Positions 1 through 7,456 of a stretch of DNA of 64,000 bases are shown here, piece by piece. Numbering within the stretch: the stretch's first letter is position 1; each line of letters begins with the position of its first letter. This DNA comes from JBGSKV01 sp041740975 (lineage in GTDB: Bacteria > Bdellovibrionota_B > Oligoflexia > Oligoflexales > JALZUQ01): assembly GCA_041740975.1 (NCBI GenBank), contig JBGSKV010000064.1:1-64000 (forward strand). Reading direction: 5' to 3'. Position numbers and translations under genes: made by a program. The notes beneath the pieces were generated by a model. The model was not told the origin of the DNA. It saw only the letters and a program-made list of their open reading frames with translations, and ran no database searches.

Positions 1-741
1 AAACGTGATCCAAACGGCATGCTTGCAGAAATTATTTGGACTGATACCAATGCGAAGGGCGCTTCTGTACGTACAATTACGAAACTTTTCCAAAATGGCC
101 TAATGGTAAAGATGACAGACGTCTCACCCAGTGGTGTCAAACTCGAGCGACTTTACGAATATGATCCGCAGAAACGATTAAAAAAAATAAAATCCTCACA
201 AAGAACAACAGACATAACATATCCTAATGCTGATACTGTCATTCAAGATGTATTCATCACGCTTGGTTTCGGACTACCGGATCGTCGTGAGATAACTACT
301 TATGACCTTAAAAACCAGCGCGTGACTTTTAAAAAAGACGCAGAAGCACCTGTGACCACGCAGTATGTGTTTGTTGATTATTTGCCATCTTTAGGTGAGG
401 CATTTGCAATTGGCCCCTTGAATTTAGGTAGATCGCTAGAAAATTTTGATAGGAATACCCTTCTGTATACCATAAAAACTGACCGTGGAGATCAGAAGTT
501 TTACATCATCAAGAAGACATATGACGATGGAACCACAGAATATAAACAGCAATACATTCAGTTTCAAACTGAGAATGGCACGAATTTGATTTACCAGCTT
601 AATCTCATGCTTAGTTTAGTGAAGTATAAGGTTTCTGATTTTCAATTTTCGGATTATACATATGAAACCGACCAAGTAAGAGTTAAGTATCTATTTGATC
701 AAAAATTGGGTTTTTCGGTGGAGACATTTTATTACTATTAA
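1..741 (+). CDS. Unknown protein, 5' end cut by window edge
   Basis: The frame is open to the first base of the window, so this is the C-terminal part of a longer protein; the internal ATG at position 19 is probably not the true start. The visible 240 residues are rich in Tyr, Thr and Asp and have short alternating hydrophobic stretches typical of a beta-rich exported protein. A short stretch resembles YD-type repeats (LYEYDPQKRLKKI), but it occurs once only and does not justify an Rhs call. No catalytic motif, membrane segment or known domain is recognisable. It ends 51 bases before the stop codon of a convergent prepilin-like gene. Function unknown. Confidence 0.7.
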   Translation, partial: KRDPNGMLAEIIWTDTNAKGASVRTITKLFQNGLMVKMTDVSPSGVKLERLYEYDPQKRLKKIKSSQRTTDITYPNADTVIQDVFITLGFGLPDRREITTYDLKNQRVTFKKDAEAPVTTQYVFVDYLPSLGEAFAIGPLNLGRSLENFDRNTLLYTIKTDRGDQKFYIIKKTYDDGTTEYKQQYIQFQTENGTNLIYQLNLMLSLVKYKVSDFQFSDYTYETDQVRVKYLFDQKLGFSVETFYYY

Positions 742-792
742 AAAAGGCACAAGTGCGGACGCGCTTTCGCCTGAAGTCGAGCCTTACCTGGA

Positions 793-1431
793 CTATCCGT
801 CCATACAGACTTTGAGGCCATCATAATCTTGATTATTCTGGAAAAATGATAAAATTCCATCCTGAGTTAGCATCCAATAATCAATAAATTCAGTATCTGC
901 CGCGATGAATCGGCGACAAAGTCTAGTATTAAACGCAGGCCGACCGTAAAATTCCGTCGCGTTGCCGCCATCGGCAACTGTAGCCGTAGATAAAGCTGTA
1001 ATTGTATAATGCTTGTCGGTATTTGCTGCATCCATAAGTCCGCCATTGAGGCTACCAGGCATGACAACGTAATAAAATCGTAACTTGCTGCACGGTCCAG
1101 TCGCCGAAAATTCCAAATAGTTTGTCATGCAGTTTTCTGCAAAAGCATATTCCAATCCATTGTCATTAACGTTAAAAGCGCCGTAAACAATCCCGGCGCC
1201 ATAATTGGAACTATCGGCATGGTAGGCAGCCAATAAGCTAGAAAGTGCACGAGTGTTTTGCTGCATTTCTACCCGAGCAGCCCGAATTTTAAAGGCCATC
1301 ATACTAGGAAAAGACACACTCGCAATCAAAGTTATAATTGACAGAGTCACCATCAACTCAACTAGCGAAAAGGCCTTTTGTGGTCGATCGCTAAAAAGTG
1401 GTTGCTTGTGAGTATATATCGTCATTTGCAT
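793..1431 (-). CDS. Type IV pilin-like protein (prepilin)
   Basis: A 212-residue protein with a class III prepilin signal: a basic leader of about 20 residues ending KA, then FSLVELMVTLSIITLIASV, which has the invariant Glu at +5 and the hydrophobic N-terminal helix. The residue at -1 is Ala rather than the usual Gly. The globular part is Cys- and Tyr-containing, as in minor pilins or pseudopilins. Prepilins are cleaved and N-methylated by PilD-type peptidase and assemble into type IV pili or T2SS pseudopili. The gene starts 10 bases after a second, tiny prepilin-like frame on the same strand and is probably cotranscribed with it. It is far from the T2SS operon in this window, so a type IV pilus role is a little more likely; the exact subclass cannot be told. 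Confidence 0.75.
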   Translation of the reverse strand: MQMTIYTHKQPLFSDRPQKAFSLVELMVTLSIITLIASVSFPSMMAFKIRAARVEMQQNTRALSSLLAAYHADSSNYGAGIVYGAFNVNDNGLEYAFAENCMTNYLEFSATGPCSKLRFYYVVMPGSLNGGLMDAANTDKHYTITALSTATVADGGNATEFYGRPAFNTRLCRRFIAADTEFIDYWMLTQDGILSFFQNNQDYDGLKVCMDG

Positions 1432-1441
1432 AGAGTGCCTG

Positions 1442-1594
1442 CTACCTTAACATATCCATTTCGGGCGAGGATACAGACATGGAGATAACCAGACCAACTG
1501 TGGACATAACAACCATCAACTTAATAAGAGTGAAACCACTGGTATTTTTGCAGTCGTCACAATACAACTTAAGTTTGGTAAACACATTTTTCAT
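1442..1594 (-). CDS. Tiny prepilin-like ORF, 50 aa, with Lys at the +5 position
   Basis: ATG at 1594 follows a good ribosome binding site (GAGGAAACA). The 50-residue product contains GFTLIKLMVVMSTVGLVISM, a clear prepilin N-terminal helix with Gly at -1, but the normally invariant Glu at +5 is Lys and the protein stops some 30 residues after the cleavage point. It is either a decayed pilin whose C-terminal part is lost or a real mini-pilin. It lies 10 bases upstream of the larger prepilin gene. Loss of Glu5 normally impairs pilin assembly and N-methylation, which favours decay. Confidence 0.5.
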   Translation of the reverse strand: MKNVFTKLKLYCDDCKNTSGFTLIKLMVVMSTVGLVISMSVSSPEMDMLR

Positions 1595-1648
1595 TGTTTC
1601 CTCGTACTATCTATTTTACGGCGCTAATGGTCTTAGAATGTAGCGTGC

Positions 1649-1897
1649 GTGGAATTCTCAACTAAATCAAGGGATTTAATTGTGTTTATAGAAAATCTTC
1701 AGTGGATCTGGCGATATATCTTAAGGCTTTTATCATATGAGCGCAGAAGCTCGTCAGGGACTAGAAGAAAACGAGCTTGGGCCACAGTAAACAAAGAATC
1801 AGGTGGTGGCAAAAAGTCCGGCTCGGGACGGGGTAAGAAAGAAAATCGCTCGGCTTCAAAGAAAGGTGGGGAAAAAGGCGGCAAAAAATCCTCATAA
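1649..1897 (+). CDS. Possible small basic protein with Lys/Gly/Ser-rich tail
   Basis: An open frame of 82 residues starting at GTG with no obvious ribosome binding site. The last 35 residues are low-complexity Lys, Gly and Ser (NKESGGGKKSGSGRGKK and so on), which resembles tails of nucleic-acid-binding proteins. The first half looks like random translation. A competing short frame begins at ATG 1738. This stretch between the prepilin genes and the lipocalin-like gene may hold only a fragment; low confidence. Confidence 0.25.
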   Translation: MEFSTKSRDLIVFIENLQWIWRYILRLLSYERRSSSGTRRKRAWATVNKESGGGKKSGSGRGKKENRSASKKGGEKGGKKSS

Positions 1898-1979
1898 ATG
1901 CCGAATCGCCTGTCGCTTTGAGATATCGGTATAAATTTAGTTCGATTTTGTCATAAACTCGACCTCGAGAGGGAAATTT

Positions 1980-2339
1980 ATGCTTGATATTGTAGGAACG
2001 TGGAATTTAGAAAAGCATGGTAAGTACGACATTCACGGCGTATTCATTCCCACTTCAAATGATGTTGCAGGCAAACTTATCTACTCCAACGATGGGCATA
2101 TGACGGTTCTTATTCATAAGACCGAAGAGCCGAAGTCACTTGACGACATTATATCTTATAGCGGCCGATTCACTATTGGAGGCGATGTGGTAACCCATGT
2201 CGTCGAGCTTGCCACGTCCAGTCATCATAGAAATAGCAGAGAAAAGCGAGTATTCAAGTTCCAAAATAAAAAATTGGTGCTATCCGCTAATCTTGAATCG
2301 GGCGGTAGGTTCGAAGCGATCTGGGCTAAAGAAGAATAA
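1980..2339 (+). CDS. Lipocalin-like domain protein
   Basis: A 119-residue protein matching the pattern of the small lipocalin-like family (Pfam Lipocalin_5 type): an N-terminal GTWNLE, then GKLIYSNDGHMTVLI in the second strand and a Y-SGRFTI motif. Members are compact beta-barrels of about 120-150 residues, often of unknown ligand. No signal peptide is present, so it should be cytoplasmic. The start ATG follows GAGAGGGAAATTT, a good ribosome binding site. It stands alone between unrelated genes. Family assignment is fairly sure; the ligand and pathway are not known. Confidence 0.7.
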   Translation: MLDIVGTWNLEKHGKYDIHGVFIPTSNDVAGKLIYSNDGHMTVLIHKTEEPKSLDDIISYSGRFTIGGDVVTHVVELATSSHHRNSREKRVFKFQNKKLVLSANLESGGRFEAIWAKEE

Positions 2340-2382
2340 ACAGAGTTCTTCTACTCTATGCGAATTTCATTCACGACATTTT

Positions 2383-2964
2383 CTATATTTTTATCGTCAG
2401 ATTCAGCCCAATTCCTTCCCAGTTGTGGAACGGCTGGAGGGTCATCGCAGATTGGGAAAATGAATTGAGCGGGGTGGTGTACGCAAAAAGTCCTGATACG
2501 ATTGCCCCCAAAGCAAATCTCTTGACTGCGTCGCGCGGACGGTCGTCGTAAAAAGCTATGGCGCTAGCGACGATAGCTTGTTCCGTAAGCAAGAAAGTAA
2601 GATGCCCCCATCCGCGGCGTCTTTCTACTTCCGCAATCGAAGCGTCAAGGTATTTTGGATTGCTTTCCCACGATGATCGACCTGCATAAGCTGCGGGTAA
2701 AGGATTAAAAATCAAACTTAGCAGGCCTGAACCAGAAGTTAACAAACTGAGACGGGCGTCAAATTTTTCAGCCCGGGTCGCTTGATCGGATGACAACATC
2801 AAGGCATTGGTTGCTAAAGATCCTCCAAATACTCCCATCCAGCCGAACTGCCAAATCCTGGCGTGCAGTACGTAAGTTTCTTTTTGATCGTGACTAAAAA
2901 AAGACTGGCCAAGGCTGTTCGACGAAAGGCCCAGCACTAATGAGAACAAAAGTAATTGCTTCAA
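2383..2964 (-). CDS. Exported or membrane protein of unknown function (TTG start)
   Basis: The frame is open from 3015, but a TTG at 2964 preceded by AGGAATCATAC gives a clean signal peptide (MKQLLLFSLVLGLSSNSLGQS), so I prefer that start (193 residues). Several hydrophobic stretches follow (around WQFGWMGVFGGSLATNALML, LTFLLTEQAIVASAIAFY and FALGAIVSGLFAY), so it may be an inner-membrane protein or a beta-barrel-associated protein. No family was recognised. It converges on the lipocalin-like gene with 43 bases between. Confidence 0.6.
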   Translation of the reverse strand: MKQLLLFSLVLGLSSNSLGQSFFSHDQKETYVLHARIWQFGWMGVFGGSLATNALMLSSDQATRAEKFDARLSLLTSGSGLLSLIFNPLPAAYAGRSSWESNPKYLDASIAEVERRRGWGHLTFLLTEQAIVASAIAFYDDRPRDAVKRFALGAIVSGLFAYTTPLNSFSQSAMTLQPFHNWEGIGLNLTIKI

Positions 2965-3060
2965 AGTATGATTCCTATCTGTATGACTGTTTCTGGGTTT
3001 GCTGACCCCTTTCAAGTATAGGCGTATCGGCTAAAGTAAAGAAGCGCTGATTTCGTATTC

Positions 3061-3080
3061 CGGGTGTCTCCTCATCCCCG
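3061..3080 (+). repeat. Divergent copy of the CGGGTGTC repeat
   Basis: Begins CGGGTGTCTCC and is followed by CATCCCCG. It resembles, at lower identity, the copies at 4274 and 5993 and, like them, sits upstream of a plus-strand gene. Weak by itself. Confidence 0.3.
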
Positions 3081-3154
3081 AACGAGTTTGCATTTAAACT
3101 TAAATAAAATACATGTTATCTTTTTATAGCGATAATAATAAGGGAGTGTGATTT

Positions 3155-3312
3155 ATGAAGTATGCAATTAGCTGCCTGGTTTGTGCGTTTTTGATTGCGG
3201 GCACAGCGTCGCATATAAAACACCTCTAGAGATAGTTAAGAGTTTAAAGGCGAAAGATATCGGCATAGAGAAATCAAGCGGTGAAAAACACCACTTCATT
3301 GAAGCCAGGTAA
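3155..3312 (+). pseudogene. Small secreted protein gene broken by a frameshift
   Basis: ATG at 3155 after AAGGGAGTGTGATTT encodes a perfect signal peptide (MKYAISCLVCAFLIAGTAS) but hits a stop at 3227. A shift of one base just after the signal peptide (near 3209-3211) restores an open frame that continues AYKTPLEIVKSLKAKDIG and ends at 3312, giving a protein of about 53 residues with a sensible AxA-type cleavage site. The simplest reading is a one-base deletion or a sequencing error in a small exported protein. No family recognised. Confidence 0.5.
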
Positions 3313-3358
3313 CCAAGTCAGTTTTTTATGAAGCGCGAGTAGAAGGAGACGTTTCAGA

Positions 3359-4045
3359 ATGTATTTTTCACGGTATGTGCGAGAAGTTTTTTTATGGATT
3401 GCTATGGCTGTTTTTTCATTGAGCTTTTATAGCCAAGCGGACGGCAGTGAATTTGCAAAAGTTTCAGTTCCCATTGACCAGCAGAAATGGCTTTCCTTGT
3501 CCTATAAAAATATTCCACCCAATACGGTTACTTTCAGTAAGGCGGCAATTGGCATATCGGTGAATTCTTCGGCGGGGCCACTAGTCCACAAGCTAGCTAA
3601 ATCAACTGTTGTGAATCGTTTTAGTTTGAAAGGCAGCTATAGTGGCGAGAAAAAAATCGAGAATGAGGGCTTTGATGAAGACTCCGTATTGAGAGTTGGT
3701 TTGGTGGCTGAGGGGGTCAATACCCTTTCTGGCATAAAGCGAATGTTTGCACCAGAATGGATTAAGACACTGTTCTCGCTTGCTTCCGATGGACAAGGGT
3801 TGGACAAAATTTATTTTTATTCGATTACGAATAGAAAGTCCATGGTAGGAAAGCATCGGATACATCCATCTTCGCAGTTTATTTCCGAAAGTATCGAAAA
3901 ACTAGCGACAGCGCCTGGAGATTTCGAGTTTAATGTTGTTTTGAGTAAACCTATTGACGTTCTTGCGTTATGGATAAGTGTTGACGGAGATGATACCAAA
4001 TCAAAATTTCTAACCACAATTTCACATATTACATTGAACCAATGA
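3359..4045 (+). CDS. Exported protein of unknown function
   Basis: 228 residues with an N-terminal hydrophobic signal (residues 8-24, ending SQADG). Ribosome binding site AAGGAG lies upstream of the ATG. The mature part is predicted beta/alpha mixed with a segment DEDSVLRVGLVAEG and a C-terminal LALWISVDGDD. No cysteines or catalytic motif stand out. It is followed by 363 noncoding bases. I do not recognise a family; periplasmic location is inferred from the signal peptide only. Confidence 0.6.
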   Translation: MYFSRYVREVFLWIAMAVFSLSFYSQADGSEFAKVSVPIDQQKWLSLSYKNIPPNTVTFSKAAIGISVNSSAGPLVHKLAKSTVVNRFSLKGSYSGEKKIENEGFDEDSVLRVGLVAEGVNTLSGIKRMFAPEWIKTLFSLASDGQGLDKIYFYSITNRKSMVGKHRIHPSSQFISESIEKLATAPGDFEFNVVLSKPIDVLALWISVDGDDTKSKFLTTISHITLNQ

Positions 4046-4273
4046 AACCAAATCGGGATTTTCAAAACGAGCGTGATATGTCATGGAAGAAATAAAGGTC
4101 TGAAACCTTAGCATGACAAGTTTATGAGTAATTTTGATTGTGCTTTTTTTAGCTTAGGCCAGCGGCGCTAACGCCAACTTTAAAGGGGTAGCGATCCTTT
4201 ACGGGAGCGGCGCAGCTACATGTAAGTCGAAGCGACACCGGAGTTAAAACTTTATCGATAAATCGGGTCCAGT

Positions 4274-4299
4274 CGGGTGTCCCGGCATTCCGGACTCAT
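4274..4299 (+). repeat. CGGGTGTC repeat, copy 2
   Basis: CGGGTGTCCCGGCATTCCGG followed by ACTCAT. Nearly matches the copy at 5993-6020, which has one extra C and AAT for CAT. Same orientation as the other copies and upstream of the next plus-strand gene. The core CCGG-nATT-CCGG is an imperfect palindrome. Confidence 0.5.
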
Positions 4300-4326
4300 T
4301 AAAAATCTTAATATTCATAAAATAAA

Positions 4327-4354
4327 TTGCATTTTTGTAAAGAATTAGTATAGT
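4327..4354 (+). promoter_or_regulatory. Sigma-70-type promoter for the gene at 4409
   Basis: TTGCAT (4327-4332), 16-base spacer, TATAGT (4349-4354). About 55 bases before the ATG at 4409. Fit to consensus is good at -10 and fair at -35. Confidence 0.4.
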
Positions 4355-4408
4355 CGCCCGTCCTTTTAACTTAACCTGATAATGTTAAATTTGAATATGT
4401 GAGAGTCT

Positions 4409-5962
4409 ATGAATTTAGTTAGCAAATTCATCATCTTGCCTCTTTCCATGGTGGTTTTTTTGCCGCTTTTATCCGCTGAACCATCTGAGGTGACCCCTGA
4501 GGCTTATTGCTCCGAGACTTTTCGCAGTCCCACTGAAGCAATTGACGCACCCGAGCCTGTGGTAATGGTTCCTTTTGAACTTAACCTTAGCGATGTCGAT
4601 AGCCAAAGGATTGCCTCTTACTCTTCCCACTCTCGCCTTGCCTTGCAAAATTTAACGAAAGCATTCGAAGACACCATTGCTTTACCCGATGACTTCTTTG
4701 AGCTCTTGGCAGAGGGGCTGCAGCATCATGCGTATTCACCAAACGACAGGCCAAATCTCGTAGCTCGCGTTTTGAGAAGCTTATTTTCATCTGTCGATAA
4801 ATCGAATGAACTTTTTGAGGCTCGTAGGCGTCTATTAGATGACGTTTTGAATCAAACGGGATTGTCGATTAGCAAGGAGTCTTACGACTATATACTTGTG
4901 TTGCTAGTGACCTACCCGATTGTTAGTAATTATCCCGATCTTGCAGTGAAGACAGTAGAAGAACGCACGCAGAACTTCATTTCCAAGCATTTAACGAAGG
5001 TCGCCAAAATAGCAATCCTGAACTATAGTATTGAGCGTGGAGGTCTGCAGTTTAATTCTGGCGAAGAAATTACACCTGACTATCCTCGTCGTTTGTTACT
5101 TAAAGTAGTTAAACTGTCGCACTATCAGGAATTTTACCTAAAGGCTTTCAATCACTTTACACTTGGAAGACACTCAGCTACCGCTGACAAAGCGAGGCAG
5201 CGATTGACTTTTTCTGATTGGGATCTACTACTTCAAAAACTAGATGACAAATTCCACGAGATATACTCCGACCCAATGCTTCCCAAACACGTGCAAGACT
5301 ACTTAAGACATGCTCTAGGTTTAATTTCGACGCAAAAAAGAGTAAAAATTGATGTAGAAAGTGATTTGTTGCGTTTATTGCGGAACGAAGCTTCGAAACT
5401 GAATGCGAGCGTTCCTCGCTCACAGAATCTATCTTCAGCTCCCACGCCACGCCAAAGCCGCTCGATGATCCTGCCTAGCGATGAAAAAGTGGTCCCCATG
5501 CGGCCCATACGTGAGAAGAAAAATAAGCAGGATCGAAGCGAGGAACCTAAAGAAAAAGTTGAGTCTCCGTTAACTGAACTGGAAGTGCGAAACATGAGCG
5601 TCGAAGAAAAACTTCCGTTCGTCGAGGCGGCGAGTTTAACAGCAGATTTCTATACAGATTTTTTGGCTTGGCAAAAAAATGCTGATGAAGCTCATTTTCT
5701 GACAACTCTTGATGCGATCGTACTTTTACAAAAAGGCAGCCCAATAAGAGAAATGCGGGTTGTCAAACCTTTGGTTTACTCTGGTATTTATGAAATCAAA
5801 ATTACTGGTTCTGCGGACCGCGTCTATTTTGGGTTGGGTCGTGGCGGCTTTAAGTTACTGATCATGGGTGAAGGGGTTAAGCGTCGTGGACGCACTTATG
5901 AGAATAACAAAGTCCAACAGGCACGCGACTTATGGAACAGTTATCTAAGCAAGATAAAATAG
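4409..5962 (+). CDS. Exported protein with RelE/HigB-like C-terminal domain
   Basis: 517 residues. Residues 1-23 form a signal peptide (cleavage near LLSA-EP). Residues 40-330 are helical and unrecognised; residues 335-395 are charged and disordered. The last 110 residues (LTTLDAIVLLQKGSPIREMR to the end) follow the layout of the RelE superfamily addiction-module killers (phage Gp49/HigB type): a helical hairpin, then GIYEIKI, RVYFGLGRGGFKLLIMGEG, then a final helix with ARDLWNSYL. Family toxins of this kind are ribosome-dependent mRNA interferases that act in the cytoplasm, so finding the fold on an exported protein is odd; the active-site basic residues may be present (KRRGR), but this is not proven. 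No antitoxin gene is adjacent. The domain call is by pattern only. Confidence 0.55.
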   Translation: MNLVSKFIILPLSMVVFLPLLSAEPSEVTPEAYCSETFRSPTEAIDAPEPVVMVPFELNLSDVDSQRIASYSSHSRLALQNLTKAFEDTIALPDDFFELLAEGLQHHAYSPNDRPNLVARVLRSLFSSVDKSNELFEARRRLLDDVLNQTGLSISKESYDYILVLLVTYPIVSNYPDLAVKTVEERTQNFISKHLTKVAKIAILNYSIERGGLQFNSGEEITPDYPRRLLLKVVKLSHYQEFYLKAFNHFTLGRHSATADKARQRLTFSDWDLLLQKLDDKFHEIYSDPMLPKHVQDYLRHALGLISTQKRVKIDVESDLLRLLRNEASKLNASVPRSQNLSSAPTPRQSRSMILPSDEKVVPMRPIREKKNKQDRSEEPKEKVESPLTELEVRNMSVEEKLPFVEAASLTADFYTDFLAWQKNADEAHFLTTLDAIVLLQKGSPIREMRVVKPLVYSGIYEIKITGSADRVYFGLGRGGFKLLIMGEGVKRRGRTYENNKVQQARDLWNSYLSKIK

Positions 5963-5992
5963 TTAAATTGCCAGTTCATCTATTTTTGGTTC

Positions 5993-6020
5993 CGGGTGTC
6001 CCCGGAATTCCGGAGTTCAT
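5993..6020 (+). repeat. CGGGTGTC repeat, copy 3
   Basis: Starts CGGGTGTCCCCGGAATTCC and continues GGAGTTCAT. Contains a perfect CCGGAATTCCGG palindrome. It directly precedes the LanC-like gene start at 6023 and probably includes its ribosome binding region (CCGGAG). Confidence 0.55.
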
Positions 6021-6022
6021 CT

Positions 6023-7234
6023 ATGTCGCTCTTCGATAAAACTCGTCACAAACCATGTGAAATGACCCCTTGGTCGATTGATGTGGCTCGTCGTGAGATT
6101 GTGCGAATTGTTTCCGACGTAGAAAATCAGTTTCAAGGCGATGCGCTTTGGCTAGAGCATCCTCTTGAGCGCGACGAGTCTACCAGTACGCGTTTAACTT
6201 CCATGTATTTTGGCGCCAGCGGGACTGTGTTTGCACTTAAAAACTTAGCGAATCGAAACCTAGTTAAACTCAAACACAATTACGGTGATGCTATCCCCAA
6301 AATCGTTGAGGTGCATAATGCAGAACCTGATTTTGCGGAATACAAAAGAACGGGTCTGCTATGTGGTGATCTCGGCGTTTATTTCACGGCTTGGCTCGTC
6401 ACCAAAGACAGGACGTACCTCGACCTCATCAATAGAGCTGGCGAAGACGCCATTACCCAGCCCGAGCTCGACCTCATGTGGGGGGCTGCGGGCACCATTG
6501 CTGTCGCCAAGTATTTATTTGAAACCACTCAAGAAAAGCGATGGAAAGATCTAGCTGAATTAGGGGCGGAGTTTCTTTGGAGAAACTGGGAATATGATGT
6601 TGAGTTGAAATGTTTTCTTTGGACTCAACATATTTATAGCTTGCAACTTAAGTTTACGGGTGCCGTGCATGGGTTTGCGGGAAATGTGGCGTCGCTAGCA
6701 ATGATTTTTGATTTCCTCGGCCAAGAAAAGTCGATTCAATTGATTCGTCGAACTTTAGAGACTGTTAAGAGTACCGCCACGGTAGAATCTGAAACAGCCA
6801 ATTGGACTGCATCCTATCCTCAACGCCCCAACCGGCCTGAGATGTTGATTCAGTATTGCCACGGGGCACCCGGAATCATTTTAGGGATGATGAATATTCC
6901 TAAAAATCTTGATGGAGATTTTGAGGATTTGCTATTGAAAGGTGGAGAACTCATCTGGCAAGCGGGTCCACTGGCTAAACCCCATGGTCTTTGTCACGGC
7001 AATGCTGGCAATGGTTATGCTTTCCTTGCGCTTTTCAAGCGTACCCAGGACCAAAAATGGCTGGAACGTGCGCGAGTTTTTGCGATGGAGGCGATCATGC
7101 AATCGCAAGTTGCGGCTGATAAATATCAACGAAGGCGACCTTCGCTTTGGCTGGGCGATATGGGCCTAGCGCTGTATTTGGCGGATTTGGTCGAGGGTGA
7201 ATTCAATGGTTTGCCCGGATTCGACTACTTTTAG
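6023..7234 (+). CDS. Lanthionine synthetase C-like (LanC-like) protein
   Basis: 403 residues from the ATG at 6023; an in-frame GTG at 5996 lies inside the CGGGTGTC repeat and is not favoured. The protein has the seven-fold helical toroid pattern of LanC/LANCL proteins, with repeated G-x-x-G-hydrophobic turns (YFGASGTVFAL, LMWGAAGTIAV, AVHGFAGN). The three zinc ligands are visible: Cys279 in QYCHGAPG and Cys324-His325 in GLCHGNAGN. LanC enzymes cyclise lantibiotics; LANCL proteins add thiols such as glutathione to dehydroamino acids. No LanB/LanM dehydratase, precursor peptide or transporter is nearby, so a LANCL-type housekeeping or repair role is more likely than lantibiotic synthesis. Confidence 0.85.
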   Translation: MSLFDKTRHKPCEMTPWSIDVARREIVRIVSDVENQFQGDALWLEHPLERDESTSTRLTSMYFGASGTVFALKNLANRNLVKLKHNYGDAIPKIVEVHNAEPDFAEYKRTGLLCGDLGVYFTAWLVTKDRTYLDLINRAGEDAITQPELDLMWGAAGTIAVAKYLFETTQEKRWKDLAELGAEFLWRNWEYDVELKCFLWTQHIYSLQLKFTGAVHGFAGNVASLAMIFDFLGQEKSIQLIRRTLETVKSTATVESETANWTASYPQRPNRPEMLIQYCHGAPGIILGMMNIPKNLDGDFEDLLLKGGELIWQAGPLAKPHGLCHGNAGNGYAFLALFKRTQDQKWLERARVFAMEAIMQSQVAADKYQRRRPSLWLGDMGLALYLADLVEGEFNGLPGFDYF

Positions 7235-7456
7235 AAATCATTCAAAGGCTGCGATGTCTCAGGGTGTTTGGCGGCGGCATGCTTCTGGGCCTCGAAGAGT
7301 GGGCAGACTCCAACCGAATGGTCCGAATGCGTCCGTTTTTCTGACTATATACCCTGAAATCATTAGTCCTTTCGTGGTCCAGTAGATGCAGTTCTCATAA
7401 CAAGGTTGGACGAATGACTCGTTCTACTCATTGCCAATTTTTGAGAAAGGCTGAAC

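Larger units (their letters stand above)
4046..4408. other. Noncoding interval with repeat, hairpins and a promoter
   Basis: No credible coding frame. 4155-4250 is rich in short repeats (AGCGGCGC twice, at about 4160 and 4205; GGCG-CTAA-CGCC hairpin; GTAGC/GCTAC arms) and may form RNA structure. A CGGGTGTC repeat lies at 4274-4299 and a promoter at 4327-4354. Confidence 0.4.

Noticed and set aside
4150..4270. Integron attC-like site
   Set aside because: The TAAC and GTTA cores are present but do not fit the RYYYAAC/GTTRRRY pairs, and no integrase gene is near.
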